From contig NZ_QHKO01000010.1 of the NCBI RefSeq assembly GCF_003260125.1, positions 105,436 to 169,435 on the forward strand: DNA of 64,000 bases, given 5' to 3'. Each line of letters opens with the position of its first letter. The first letter of the stretch is position 1. Shown in pieces: positions 34,988 to 46,053 of this stretch. This DNA is from Lujinxingia litoralis. Lineage in GTDB: Bacteria; Myxococcota_A; Bradymonadia; Bradymonadales; Bradymonadaceae. The notes under the pieces were generated by a model. That model did no database searches. It saw only the letters and a list, made by a program, of their open reading frames with translations, and was not told where the DNA came from. A program made the position numbers and the translations under genes.

Positions 34988-36118
34988 ATGGCTGTGCCCT
35001 TTTTTGATCTGACTCGCCAGTACGCCGCGCTTGAAGACGACATCCGCCCGGCCATCGATCAGGTGCTTCGCTCCCAACAGTGCATCGGTGGCCCGGTCGT
35101 CGCGGAGCTGGAAGAGCAGCTGGCCCGCTACGTGGGTGTACGACACGCGGTGGGGGTCTCCAGCGGCACCGATGCCCTGCTGCTGAGCCTGATGGCACTT
35201 AACCTTAAGCCCGGCGACGAGGTGGTCACCTCGCCATTTACATTTTTTGCCCCCATCGGCTCGGTGATGCGCCTGGGAGCCACCCCGGTCTTCGTCGACA
35301 TTGAGCCCGACGGATTTAACCTGGATCCCACTCGCCTCACCGAGGCCATCGGCCCGCGTACCCGGGCGCTGCTCCCGATTCATCTCTTCGGCCAGTGTGC
35401 GCAGATGGATCAGGTGATGGCCGCGGCCTACTCCCCCACCGGAGAAGCGCTGCCGGTGATCGAAGATCTGGCGCAGGCTCTGGGCGCGCAGTTTGAAGGC
35501 CGCCAGGCCGGGAGCTTTGGGGCGGCCGGCTGTGTGAGCTTTTTCCCGACCAAAAATCTGGGCGCCGCCGGCGATGGCGGGATGGTCTTCACCGACGATG
35601 ACGCGCTCCACGAGCGTCTGCGTCTGCTCGCGCGCCACGGTGCTCGCCCGAAATATCATCATATCGAGGTCGGCGGGAACTTCCGGCTCGATGCCATCCA
35701 GGCGGCGATCCTCAGCGTTAAACTCCGCCATCTGGAGGCCTTCTGCGAACGCCGGCGCGCCCACGCCGCCTACTACGATGAGGCGTTGGCCGGGCTGGAG
35801 GGCCTGACCCTGCCCTCGCCAGGCCCCGGCCATCAGCCGGTGCATAACCAGTACGTCGTGCGGGTCGCCGATCGGGCGCGCCTGGTCGCGCACCTCCAGC
35901 AGCGAGGCGTGGGCAGCGCCGTCTACTACCCGGAGGCGCTCCATACTCAGCCGGCGCTGAAGGCGCTGGGTTATCAGCGCGGCGACTTCCCCCGGGCCGA
36001 AAAAGCCTGTGAAGAAGTGCTGGCCCTGCCGATTTTTCCCGAGCTGCGGGTCGAGGAACGCGAGCAGGTGGCCCGGGCGGTGCGGGAAGGACTGCAGCCT
36101 GGCGCGCCCGCTACTTAA
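34988..36118 (+). CDS. DegT/DnrJ/EryC1 aminotransferase, WbpE-like
   Basis: The 376-residue PLP enzyme has the Schiff-base lysine K189 in SFFPTKNLGAAGDGGM, the upstream SGTDALLLSLMALNLKPGDEVVTSPFTFFA and the EDLAQALGAQFEG loop that binds the cofactor. In the Wbp pathway it converts the 3-keto sugar to the 3-amino form using glutamate. This is the only sugar aminotransferase in the window, so it could also serve a second amino sugar. It ends at a shared terminator with the convergent tyrosine kinase gene. Confidence 0.9.
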   Translation: MAVPFFDLTRQYAALEDDIRPAIDQVLRSQQCIGGPVVAELEEQLARYVGVRHAVGVSSGTDALLLSLMALNLKPGDEVVTSPFTFFAPIGSVMRLGATPVFVDIEPDGFNLDPTRLTEAIGPRTRALLPIHLFGQCAQMDQVMAAAYSPTGEALPVIEDLAQALGAQFEGRQAGSFGAAGCVSFFPTKNLGAAGDGGMVFTDDDALHERLRLLARHGARPKYHHIEVGGNFRLDAIQAAILSVKLRHLEAFCERRRAHAAYYDEALAGLEGLTLPSPGPGHQPVHNQYVVRVADRARLVAHLQQRGVGSAVYYPEALHTQPALKALGYQRGDFPRAEKACEEVLALPIFPELRVEEREQVARAVREGLQPGAPAT

Positions 36119-36125
36119 AACGCAT

Positions 36126-36158
36126 GACGCCCGCGACCTGAGCAAGGTCGCGGGCGTC
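36126..36158. terminator. Bidirectional hairpin between aminotransferase and kinase genes
   Basis: A 14-bp perfect stem (36126-36139 with 36145-36158), loop GAGCA, lies 8 nt after the aminotransferase stop and just before the end of the convergent gene. It has no T-run. Confidence 0.65.
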
Positions 36159-36189
36159 GGATAGACTCGCTCGCTGCGTTGGCACAGGC

Positions 36190-38406
36190 TCAGCTCGCCA
36201 TCTTTCCGCCCTTCTTCGACGGGGCGTCGCCGGGCTCGTCGTAGCGGTAGCGATAATAATAGGCGTAGCCGTAGCCCGCGTTCTCATCGATATCGTTAAG
36301 CACCGTGCCGCCAAAGGGAGCCCCGATCGACTCGAGCTGCTCAATGGAGCGACGCAAGAGTTCCTGACGGGTCTGACCAAACTTCAGAATCAGCAGCACC
36401 ACATCGGCCGAGTGGCTGAGCACCAGCGCGTCGGAGACCGCGGCCAGGGGCGGCGAGTCGAAGATAACACGGTCGTAATTGTCGCGAAGATCGCGCACCA
36501 ACTTGCGGAAGCGCTCGGTCTGCAAGAGCTCCGAGGGGTTCGGCGGTACCGGTCCGCAAGTCATGACCTCCAGGTTTTCGATGCCCGTGGGCCGCACGCA
36601 CTCGGTGAAGGGTCGCTCCCCGGCGATGGCCTCCGAGAGCCCCACCTTGTTGTCCATCCCCAGGGCCTTGTGGACGCGGGGGCGACGCATATCGCTGTCG
36701 ATCACCAGGGTGCGCTGCCCCGACTGCGCCAGCGCAATCGCCATGTTCACCGAGGTCAGGGTTTTGCCCTCGCCGGGGCCCGGGCTGGTCATCAGGAGCA
36801 CGTGCGGAGGGTTATCCGGCGCCATGAACATCAGGTTGGTGCGCAGGGTCTTGATCGCCTCGGCAAAGGAGCTGCGGGGAGCCGTGTGGGTCAGGGTATC
36901 AAGGGCCGAAACCCCGAACTTCTCCACCCCTTTGACCGCGCTGGCGTTGACCGCGGGGAGCATCCCCAGGATCGGGCGGCTGGTGTACTTGGTGACGTGA
37001 TCTTCGGTCTTCACCGTGGTGTCGAGCGCGTCGATGAGCACCATGATCGAGCCGCCCACAAAGAGCCCCAGGAGCAGCCCCACCGCCAGGTTCAAGGGCA
37101 CCTGCGGGCTGATCGGCGAGGAGGGCACGTCGGCGTTTTCCAACACCTGAATGATTTCGCTCTCGTAGAGGGCGTTGAGATCGAGTTCGTTGGTGCGGCC
37201 CAGCACCGACTCGTAGTGCAGGCGCAGCGTCTCGGTGCTGTCGCGCATCTCGGTGTACCGAAAACCGATCTGATTGAGCTCGGCGATCTCGGCTTTGTGA
37301 CGCTCGATCTCATCTTGAAGGCTCTCGGTGTTGCGACGCGTGACGGCGGCGCGGTTGGCCACCGCGGAGCGGATGCGCCCGATCTCTTCGTCGATCGACT
37401 GACGAACCACGGCCAGCTGCTCATCCACCGCCCGCACCTCGGGATACTCGTCCAGGTAGCGGGTGGTGAGCTCCGCGCGACGCTCCAGCAGCTCGCTCTC
37501 GCGATCGAGCCCCCGCTTAAGCGCCGGGCTGTCGACCAGATCGCCCAGGGCCCGCAGGTCTTCGCCACTGGACTCCATATTCTCGAGCTGATTGAGCAGG
37601 GCCTCCTCAGCAAAGAGACGCGCCTGCACCTCGCGGTGCTGCTCGCTCACCGAGGCCAGCCCCTCGGCGGCCATCTCGCGGCGATCCTCGAAGCTATGCG
37701 AGAGGATGTTATTGTCGCGCTGATACTTCTGAAGCTCGGAGCTGGCCTGATCGAGCTCCTCGCGTTTGGTGGAGACGTAATCATCAAACCAGTTCGCCAG
37801 CTGGCGCAGCCCACCGGTCTGGAACTCGCGGATGTACTCGACATAGGTCTCGGAGATGCCGTCGGCGATCCGCGCGGCCAGCTCCGGATCTTCGTAGCGC
37901 ACCTGGATCAGACCCACGCGGCTGTCGCGCTGCAGCGAATACACCGCCACGCTCTGGAGCGTGTTGACGGCGCGCTTCATGCGCTCATCCTCATCTAACT
38001 GCTGGGCGGATGCAGGCAGAAAGCCCGGCGCGTCCAGCAGCCCCTCGCGCTCCACCACACGGCGCGCGAACCATTTCGAGCCGAGCACCTCTTTCTGCGT
38101 GTTCCAGAACTGCTCAAACTGCCAGCGACCGCCGGGATCGACCAGTTCCACCCGCTCAAACTGCTTGCCAAAAACATTGGGGCGCGATTCATGAAAGATC
38201 AGCTTACTGGTAGCCTGATAGATGCGCGGTTGGCGGTCGGTCCAGAAATACGCCGCCGCCACGCACGCGATCGAGGTCAGGATCAGCACCCAGTAGAAGC
38301 GCCGAAAGAGCACCCAGTAGCGCCCGATCAACGCGCCAAGCGACTCACCGCGCTCTTCGGGCGCGCTCTGGGAGCGCGGCTCCTGAAATCCGTACTGGTC
38401 CGACAT
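36190..38406 (-). CDS. Wzc-type polysaccharide co-polymerase and BY-kinase
   Basis: The 738-residue protein sets chain length and export of surface polysaccharide. It has a Wzz domain flanked by transmembrane helices (about 38-56 and about 450-470), long periplasmic coiled coils (about 200-400), and a cytoplasmic bacterial tyrosine kinase. The kinase has Walker A (TSPGPGEGKTLTSVN), Walker A' (VIDSDMRRPR) and Walker B (VIFDSPPLAAV). The C-terminal tail has a tyrosine cluster (GYGYAYYYRYRYDEPG), the autophosphorylation site. The kinase is fused to the Wzz part, as in Proteobacteria. GAGAG precedes the ATG. Confidence 0.93.
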   Translation of the reverse strand: MSDQYGFQEPRSQSAPEERGESLGALIGRYWVLFRRFYWVLILTSIACVAAAYFWTDRQPRIYQATSKLIFHESRPNVFGKQFERVELVDPGGRWQFEQFWNTQKEVLGSKWFARRVVEREGLLDAPGFLPASAQQLDEDERMKRAVNTLQSVAVYSLQRDSRVGLIQVRYEDPELAARIADGISETYVEYIREFQTGGLRQLANWFDDYVSTKREELDQASSELQKYQRDNNILSHSFEDRREMAAEGLASVSEQHREVQARLFAEEALLNQLENMESSGEDLRALGDLVDSPALKRGLDRESELLERRAELTTRYLDEYPEVRAVDEQLAVVRQSIDEEIGRIRSAVANRAAVTRRNTESLQDEIERHKAEIAELNQIGFRYTEMRDSTETLRLHYESVLGRTNELDLNALYESEIIQVLENADVPSSPISPQVPLNLAVGLLLGLFVGGSIMVLIDALDTTVKTEDHVTKYTSRPILGMLPAVNASAVKGVEKFGVSALDTLTHTAPRSSFAEAIKTLRTNLMFMAPDNPPHVLLMTSPGPGEGKTLTSVNMAIALAQSGQRTLVIDSDMRRPRVHKALGMDNKVGLSEAIAGERPFTECVRPTGIENLEVMTCGPVPPNPSELLQTERFRKLVRDLRDNYDRVIFDSPPLAAVSDALVLSHSADVVLLILKFGQTRQELLRRSIEQLESIGAPFGGTVLNDIDENAGYGYAYYYRYRYDEPGDAPSKKGGKMAS

Positions 38407-38529
38407 AGTGCTCTCTGGTCATTGGGGGCCGAAGTGGCCTTTTGACGACGCGGCGCGCGATCGTAGAGACTCAAGGGGGCGGCGTCAACGTCGCCCGTAA
38501 CCCGGCAATGCCCCACCCCGAGGCGCCTG

Positions 38530-41025
38530 ATGGCCCAGCGAACATCCCGCCCAGTCTGGCTAAAGGTCTCCACGATCTTGATCGCCATTTTGCTGCTGGC
38601 AAGCCCGATGTTGATCGGCGGCGTGCATGCGCTGAGTGCGCTGGTGCTGGTGTTATTGGCCCTTGTAGCCGCCGTGATCAGTGACCGGGGCCGAGGTGTG
38701 CGGCCAACGTCTATCCGGCTGCTCTCTATTCCGGCGGCGGTCTTCGGGCTCTTCGGGGTGACGGCGCTGGTGCAGGCGCTGCCGCTGCCGGCCGGGCTGG
38801 TGGGGCTTTTGAGCCCGAACTCCGCCCGGGCGCTGGAGTTGACCTGGGAGGCGGCCTACGGCTCCTCGCCGCAGGTGGGCTTTCGCTCGCTTTCGCTGGA
38901 TGCGCGAGCCAGCACCGCTCATGCGCTGAAATGGTTTGCGCTGTGCGCCGCGGCGCTGGCGGCGAGCAACCTGGGACGCTGGCGAGGGCTGCGGCGCCAG
39001 GGCATCTGGGTGGCGGTGGCCGCCGCGGCTCTCGTCGCGCTGGCCGGCGTGTTGCAAGCGCTCAGCGGCACCGAAAAGATGCTGGGCGTCTACCAGGCCA
39101 GCCTTTCGCCCCGAGCCTGGGCGCCCTTTGTGAGCACCAACCACGCGGCGACCTACTACGGGCTGGCCGCGCTGATGGCCGGGGGGGGAGCGCTGGTGTG
39201 GGCGCGGCGTCATCGCCCGCTGGCCGCCGCGCTGATGGTGAGCGCGGCGATCTTCGGAAGTCTGGCCATCGCGCATCGCAGCCAGGGAGCGCTGCTGGCG
39301 CTGGGGGCCGGAGCGCTGGCCGCCGGGGCGATGATTGCGGCCCACGCCACGCGCCAGCGCTCCCAACCGATGGTCGGCCCCAAAATGCTGCTGGTGCTCG
39401 GGGTGCTGGCCGCCGCGTTGACCGCCGCAGCCCTCCTGTTGCCCGAACACCTGAGCCTGGCCGAGCCGATGGGGCAAACAAGCCTGGCGGTGCGCCTGCA
39501 TTTAAGTAAAGCCGCGCTCTCGGCCGCCGGTGACTTCTGGTTGACCGGCGCCGGGGCCGGGGCCGTCAGTCAAGCGCTGCCCGCCTACCTGGATCCGCAC
39601 CTGGTGGGCATGCACAGCGTCCCCACGATTGAAAACGAGCCGGTGGAGTGGCTCTTCGGGTTCGGGCTTCTGGTCGGGCCGGCCGGCCTGCTTCTGCTGG
39701 CGATGAGCATCTTTTATCTGGTGCGCAGCACGCTGCGGGCCAGCAACCCGCTGCTGGGAGCGCTAAGCGTGGGGCTGGCCGCAGCGCTGGCGATGTCCTC
39801 GGTGTTTCACTTCCCCTTCTTTACGCTGGGGATTTCGCTCCCGGTGGTGATGCTCATTGAACTCTGCACTTCGCGCCATGGCGAGCAAGAAGATGGCTAC
39901 CACCGGCGCCTCACGCCGCGGGCCTACCGCCTGGTGCTGGCGGGGCTGGGGACGGCCACGCTGCTGACCGCCGCGCTGCACTGGGGGCTCTATGCCGAGG
40001 ACTCCCCGGAGAGCGGGGAACCGGACTACCAGCACATTCTGGCGCGCTATCCCACCGACGTGGCCACGCTGACCGATCTCAGCGTCGAGGCCCGGCAGGC
40101 CGGCGAATACGAACGAGCGCTGGCGCTGGCCGAGCGGGCCCTGGCGCTGAATCCCTTTCCTCAGCAGGGGCTGGTGGTGGCCCGAGCGCTGGCGGCCAAC
40201 GATCGTCACCAAGAGGCCGCCGAGCGCTGGCGCGCGCTCTACGCCGAGCCTCACCTGGCGCCGGCGAGCTGGCTGGAGTCGTTTTTGTTACGCGATCTGC
40301 GCGCGCCTGAACTCCGGGCCCGGGCCCTGGGCCGGGCCAGCGAGATGTTCCTGGCCTACGCGCTCGATCGCTGTGCCAAGGTCGACAGCCCCCAGGCCGC
40401 CGCCGAGCTGGGGCTGGCGCTCCTTGGCGAACGCCCGACCAGCCCGGCCGTGCACCTGGGACTGACCCGGATCTACCGTGAGCTTAAGCTCTGGGAACTG
40501 AGCGAGCTCTGGGCCAGCCAGCTCCTGGCGCAGGATCTGCGAGAGGCCCCGCAGAGCCAGCAGGAAGCGCTGCGCGAGCTGCTGCAGATCTACCACCGCC
40601 TGGAGCGCCCCGAAGAAGCCGAGAGGCTGGCCCGGCGCGCGCTGAGTCGGGGCTGGCTCGGAGCCGACGCCGCGCGCGATCTGATGGCCACCCTTCCGCC
40701 GGCCACCGATCCCGAGGACGCCACCACACCGCGTCAGGCCCTGCTTCTACGCGCCTACGAGATCGGCTGCGCCCCTCCCCTGCGTCCGCGCGATCAGCGG
40801 ATCTGCTGGCGCAATGCCGCGGCCTTCGCCGAGGCCGCCGGCGAGCTGCGCCGCGCCCAGATGTTTTTGGAGCGCGTCAGCCGAAAGCACCACGATCCGC
40901 GCGATCTGGGACGCTTTCTGGTGCGCCAGAAAAACTGCGTCGAGCTGGCCACGCTGGTGCGTCAGTACGGCCAGGGGCCGCATCGCGATACGCTGCGCCG
41001 GCTGCAGGGTCAGTGCGCCCGCTGA
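38530..41025 (+). CDS. O-antigen polymerase/ligase-like membrane protein with TPR domain
   Basis: The 831-residue protein has about 12 N-terminal transmembrane helices (to about residue 480) with a Wzy_C/O-antigen ligase loop (GAGAGAVSQALPAYLD...HSVPTIENEPVEWLFGFG). A C-terminal helical TPR-like region (about 490-830; DLSVEARQAGEYERALALAERALALNPFP) follows. This architecture occurs in polysaccharide polymerases, ligases and some protein O-oligosaccharyltransferases. No other Wzy or ligase candidate is present in the window, so it may finish the glycan made here. It is divergent from the co-polymerase gene, which shares its 123-nt promoter region. Confidence 0.85.
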   Translation: MAQRTSRPVWLKVSTILIAILLLASPMLIGGVHALSALVLVLLALVAAVISDRGRGVRPTSIRLLSIPAAVFGLFGVTALVQALPLPAGLVGLLSPNSARALELTWEAAYGSSPQVGFRSLSLDARASTAHALKWFALCAAALAASNLGRWRGLRRQGIWVAVAAAALVALAGVLQALSGTEKMLGVYQASLSPRAWAPFVSTNHAATYYGLAALMAGGGALVWARRHRPLAAALMVSAAIFGSLAIAHRSQGALLALGAGALAAGAMIAAHATRQRSQPMVGPKMLLVLGVLAAALTAAALLLPEHLSLAEPMGQTSLAVRLHLSKAALSAAGDFWLTGAGAGAVSQALPAYLDPHLVGMHSVPTIENEPVEWLFGFGLLVGPAGLLLLAMSIFYLVRSTLRASNPLLGALSVGLAAALAMSSVFHFPFFTLGISLPVVMLIELCTSRHGEQEDGYHRRLTPRAYRLVLAGLGTATLLTAALHWGLYAEDSPESGEPDYQHILARYPTDVATLTDLSVEARQAGEYERALALAERALALNPFPQQGLVVARALAANDRHQEAAERWRALYAEPHLAPASWLESFLLRDLRAPELRARALGRASEMFLAYALDRCAKVDSPQAAAELGLALLGERPTSPAVHLGLTRIYRELKLWELSELWASQLLAQDLREAPQSQQEALRELLQIYHRLERPEEAERLARRALSRGWLGADAARDLMATLPPATDPEDATTPRQALLLRAYEIGCAPPLRPRDQRICWRNAAAFAEAAGELRRAQMFLERVSRKHHDPRDLGRFLVRQKNCVELATLVRQYGQGPHRDTLRRLQGQCAR

Positions 41026-41288
41026 GGCCCGTGATGGCGAGGCGGGGAGGCGGCGTGCGGCGTTGACGCGGCAGCCGGGGAGGTTAGCTTTTGCGTCATA
41101 CCTGTTGAATGGGGTGCGCCACTGGATGGGCGCGCCCGCGTCGGCCTGCCGACGCTCATCACACCCACCGAGCAACGAGTGTGGGGGGAGCCCAAACCCG
41201 CGTCGTACTCGCCGCCTGGCAAGTTTACGACGCCTCAGCGCGCCTCGGTGCCAGGTTGTTTCTCGGCCAGCGCATGGGAGCATCGCTT

Positions 41289-43208
41289 ATGGCGATGAAC
41301 ATGCTGTCGCGATGGATGGACCCTCTAAGTCGTCTGCCCGCCGGCTGGCGCAGCGCAATCCTGGCGCTGGCCCACCTGGCTTTCTTCTCGGCGGCGTACC
41401 TGGGGGCCTTTCTCTTTCGTTTCGATCTGAGCATTCCGCCCGCCTACTACGACCCCGTACTCAAGGGGCTGGCCGCGCTGCTGGTCATCAAGACGGTGGT
41501 CTTTGCCTACCTGAAGATGTTTCAGGGCTGGTGGAAGTACGTCAGCCTCTACGACATCATCTCGCTGGCCTATGCCCTGGCGATCTCGGCGCTGGCCTTT
41601 ATGGCGTTCAACACCCTGGTGCTGCGCCCGGAGAGCTTTCCGCGCTCGATCTACCTGCTGGACTTTACCCTGAGCCTGGTCCTCTTAAGCGGGGTGCGCG
41701 GCGCGCTGCGGCTGGTCCGCGAGGCGGTGGCCTTGAGCGGCGCGGGCTCCGGCGCGCGCAACCTGATGATCGTGGGGGCGGGCGACGCCGGCGACCTCCT
41801 GGTGCGCGAGATCAACCGCACCCGCAGCCTGCGCCTGCGCCCGATCGTCTTCGTCGACGATGACCCCTACAAACGGGGGTTGCGCCTGCACGGCATCCCG
41901 GTGGAGGGCCCCATCGATCGGCTCGGCCAGCTGGTGGCGCGCCATGATATTGAAGAGATCATCATCGCCCTGCCCCCCGAGGAGCAGGCCCAGGTGCGCC
42001 GGGTGATCGAGCGAGCCGGCCCCCTGGGGGTGCACACCCGGATTCTGCCGGCAGTGGAGGCTATGCTCGAGCAGGAGGTCTCGCTCCACCAGCTGCGCGA
42101 GGTCTCCATTGCCGACTTGTTGCGCCGTGACCCGGTCGACCTCGATCTGGACCGCCTGGCGAGCTTCCTTAAAGATCGTCGGGTCCTGGTCACCGGCGCC
42201 GGCGGCTCCATCGGTAGCGAACTCTGCCGCCAGATCGCCCGCTTTGCCCCCGCTCGCCTGATCCTCGTGGAACAGGGCGAGACTCCCCTCTTTGAGATCC
42301 ACCGCGAGCTTATCTCGCAGGGGCCCGAGAACATCGTCCCCTGTGTGGCCAATGTGGCCGACCTCACGCGCATGCGGGCGATCTTTGAAGAGCATCGCCC
42401 CGAGGTGGTTCTGCACGCCGCGGCCTACAAGCACGTGCCCTTGATGGAGGCCAGCCCGGCCGAGGCGGTCAAAAACAACGTTCGCGGCACCGCCGTGGTC
42501 GCCAGCCTCAGCGCCGAATTGGGAGTGGGCACCTTTGTGCTCATTTCCACCGACAAGGCCGTCAATCCCACCAGCGTGATGGGAGCGACCAAGCGCATCA
42601 CCGAGTGGCTCATCGCCCGCCAGGGCCAGCGCTCGCCAGAGACCCGTTTCTGCGCGGTGCGCTTTGGCAACGTGCTGGGCTCCAACGGCTCGGTGGTGCC
42701 GATCTTCCGCGACCAGATCCGCCACGGGGGGCCGGTCACCGTGACGCACCCGGAGATGACCCGCTACTTCATGACCATCCCCGAAGCCGTGCAGCTGGTG
42801 CTCCAGGCGGCGAGTTTCGAGAGCCAGTCCCGACTCTTCATCCTGGATATGGGACGCCCGGTGAAGATCGCCGATCTGGCCCGCGATATGATCCGCCTCT
42901 CCGGCGCCAGCGAAGACACCATCCCCATCGTGTTCACCGGCATCCGCCCCGGAGAGAAACTCTTTGAAGAACTCACCCTGGATGAAGAAGACGTCGACCG
43001 CACCGCGCATGCGCAGATCTTTGTGGGCCGCAAATCCAGCGACGCCCCCCCGAGCTTCGACGTGCTTTATCCCCAACTTCTCGACGCCGCCGATCGCGGC
43101 GATCACGAGGGGGTGCGCGCGCTGCTGAGCGCCCTCATCCCCGACTATCAAGCACCGCATACCGACGACACGATCATCGAACTTCCGCCACGGCGCGCCG
43201 CGCGCTGA
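41289..43208 (+). CDS. PglF/CapD-type UDP-GlcNAc 4,6-dehydratase
   Basis: From the ATG at 41289 (GGGAG upstream) the 639-residue protein has four N-terminal transmembrane helices, a first nucleotide-binding domain (NLMIVGAGDAGDLLVREI) and a C-terminal SDR domain. The SDR domain starts with VTGAGGSIGSELCRQI and has ISTDKAVNPTSVMGATKR, the MxxxK catalytic form seen in this family in place of YxxxK. It should make UDP-4-keto-6-deoxy-GlcNAc, the precursor of bacillosamine, FucNAc or QuiNAc. An aminotransferase and acyltransferase elsewhere in the window could continue the route (inference). The frame before 41289 is not convincing. Confidence 0.9.
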   Translation: MAMNMLSRWMDPLSRLPAGWRSAILALAHLAFFSAAYLGAFLFRFDLSIPPAYYDPVLKGLAALLVIKTVVFAYLKMFQGWWKYVSLYDIISLAYALAISALAFMAFNTLVLRPESFPRSIYLLDFTLSLVLLSGVRGALRLVREAVALSGAGSGARNLMIVGAGDAGDLLVREINRTRSLRLRPIVFVDDDPYKRGLRLHGIPVEGPIDRLGQLVARHDIEEIIIALPPEEQAQVRRVIERAGPLGVHTRILPAVEAMLEQEVSLHQLREVSIADLLRRDPVDLDLDRLASFLKDRRVLVTGAGGSIGSELCRQIARFAPARLILVEQGETPLFEIHRELISQGPENIVPCVANVADLTRMRAIFEEHRPEVVLHAAAYKHVPLMEASPAEAVKNNVRGTAVVASLSAELGVGTFVLISTDKAVNPTSVMGATKRITEWLIARQGQRSPETRFCAVRFGNVLGSNGSVVPIFRDQIRHGGPVTVTHPEMTRYFMTIPEAVQLVLQAASFESQSRLFILDMGRPVKIADLARDMIRLSGASEDTIPIVFTGIRPGEKLFEELTLDEEDVDRTAHAQIFVGRKSSDAPPSFDVLYPQLLDAADRGDHEGVRALLSALIPDYQAPHTDDTIIELPPRRAAR

Positions 43209-43321
43209 GCGCCACAAGCTAACGCCCTGAGGGCTCGCGCTCTACGCCTTGGCGGCTGATTCCTCTGGCGCCCGGGGCTTCCCGGCCCCGGCCCGCGCCA
43301 CGCACCCCACAAGGAGCTGTG

Positions 43322-44716
43322 ATGAATCTGACGATCATCGGCACCGGCTACGTCGGCCTGGTCACCGGAACCTGCTTTGCCGAGATGGGCAACCAGGTGA
43401 CCTGTGTCGACGTCGACGCGCAAAAAGTCGCCCTGCTTCGCCAGGCGCGAAGCCCGATCTTTGAGCCGGGCCTGGAGGAGATGCTCGCGCGCAACATCGA
43501 AGCCAAACGCCTGCGATTTACCACCTCCCTTAAAGAGGCCTGCCAGCAGAGCGACCTCTTCTTTATCGCCGTGGGCACTCCTCCCGATCAGGACGGCTCG
43601 GCCGATCTTCAGCACGTGCTCCAGGTCGCCCGCCAGCTCGGCGAGTTTCTGGAACGCGACGCCGTGGTGGTCGACAAATCGACGGTGCCGGTGGGCACGG
43701 CCCAGATGGTCAAGGAAACCATCGAACATCACCTTGAACATCGCGGTGCCGACCTGACCATTGAGGTCGTCTCCAACCCGGAGTTTCTCAAAGAGGGCGC
43801 GGCGATCCAGGACTTTATGAAGCCCAACCGCGTGATCATCGGCACCGAGAGCCCCGGCGCCCGCGAGCGCCTGGCCGAGCTCTACGCTCCCTTTAACCGC
43901 AACCACCAGCGCCTGCTCTTTATGGGGACCCGCGATGCCGAGATGACCAAGTACGCGGCCAACGCCATGCTGGCGACCAAGATCTCGTTTATGAACGAGA
44001 TCGCCCACCTCTGTGAGGAGCTCGGCGTGGATGTCGAACACGTGCGCCAGGGCATCGGCAGCGATGAGCGCATCGGCTACCACTTTATCTACCCGGGGTG
44101 CGGCTACGGCGGCTCCTGCTTCCCCAAAGACGTGCGCGCGCTCTCTCAGATGGCCCGCCAGCGCGGTCTGGAACCAAAGATCCTCGACGCAGTCGAAGCG
44201 CGAAACCGGGCCCAGAAAGAGCGTCTGGCTCAGAAGATCGTCGCCCGCTACGGTGAGGACTTACGCCAGCTGAGCTTCGGGCTCTGGGGGCTGGCGTTTA
44301 AACCGGGCACCGACGACTTGCGTGAGGCCCCCTCGCGCGCCCTGCTGGAGCAGCTCATCGCTCGAGGCGCCCGCATTCAGGCCTACGACCCGGTGGCCAT
44401 GGAGGCGGCCCGCGCGCAATTTCCGCCGAGCTGGTTTGACGACCAGCATCTTATGCTGGCCGAACACCAGTATGCCGCGTTAGAAGGAGTCGACGCATTG
44501 ATTCTGGTCACCGAGTGGAAACCTTTCCGCCATCCCGACCTCGCCGCCATGGGCCGGCTGATGCGCCACAGAGTTGTGTTTGACGGCCGCAACCAGTACG
44601 ACCCGCATCAGCTGGCGGCGGCCGGCTTTGAGTACGACGCCATCGGCCGCGGCACCTACGTGACCGACGCCGCGTTGATGATTCCCGCGGGCTCCGGCCC
44701 CGAACAACCTCGCTAA
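43322..44716 (+). CDS. ugd: UDP-glucose 6-dehydrogenase
   Basis: The 464-residue NAD enzyme oxidises UDP-glucose to UDP-glucuronate. It has the N-terminal TIIGTGYVGLVTGTCFAEMG Rossmann loop, STVPVGTAQMVKE and the catalytic C266 in GCGYGGSCFPKDVRAL. AAGGAG lies 5 nt before the ATG at 43322; the GTG three bases earlier is less likely. It feeds the 4-epimerase encoded two genes downstream and, through UDP-GlcA, uronic acid-containing glycans. Confidence 0.95.
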   Translation: MNLTIIGTGYVGLVTGTCFAEMGNQVTCVDVDAQKVALLRQARSPIFEPGLEEMLARNIEAKRLRFTTSLKEACQQSDLFFIAVGTPPDQDGSADLQHVLQVARQLGEFLERDAVVVDKSTVPVGTAQMVKETIEHHLEHRGADLTIEVVSNPEFLKEGAAIQDFMKPNRVIIGTESPGARERLAELYAPFNRNHQRLLFMGTRDAEMTKYAANAMLATKISFMNEIAHLCEELGVDVEHVRQGIGSDERIGYHFIYPGCGYGGSCFPKDVRALSQMARQRGLEPKILDAVEARNRAQKERLAQKIVARYGEDLRQLSFGLWGLAFKPGTDDLREAPSRALLEQLIARGARIQAYDPVAMEAARAQFPPSWFDDQHLMLAEHQYAALEGVDALILVTEWKPFRHPDLAAMGRLMRHRVVFDGRNQYDPHQLAAAGFEYDAIGRGTYVTDAALMIPAGSGPEQPR

Positions 44717-44739
44717 CCTTCGCCTTCGCAGGAGACCTC

Positions 44740-46023
<1,284 letters not shown>

Positions 46024-46053
46024 TTCACTCTCCTTCGGCCCGACGAGCTCTTT

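Noticed and set aside
33010..35055. 681-codon minus-strand open frame across the wbpB/wbpD-like genes
   Set aside because: It covers three real plus-strand features with recognised motifs and has no recognisable domain itself.
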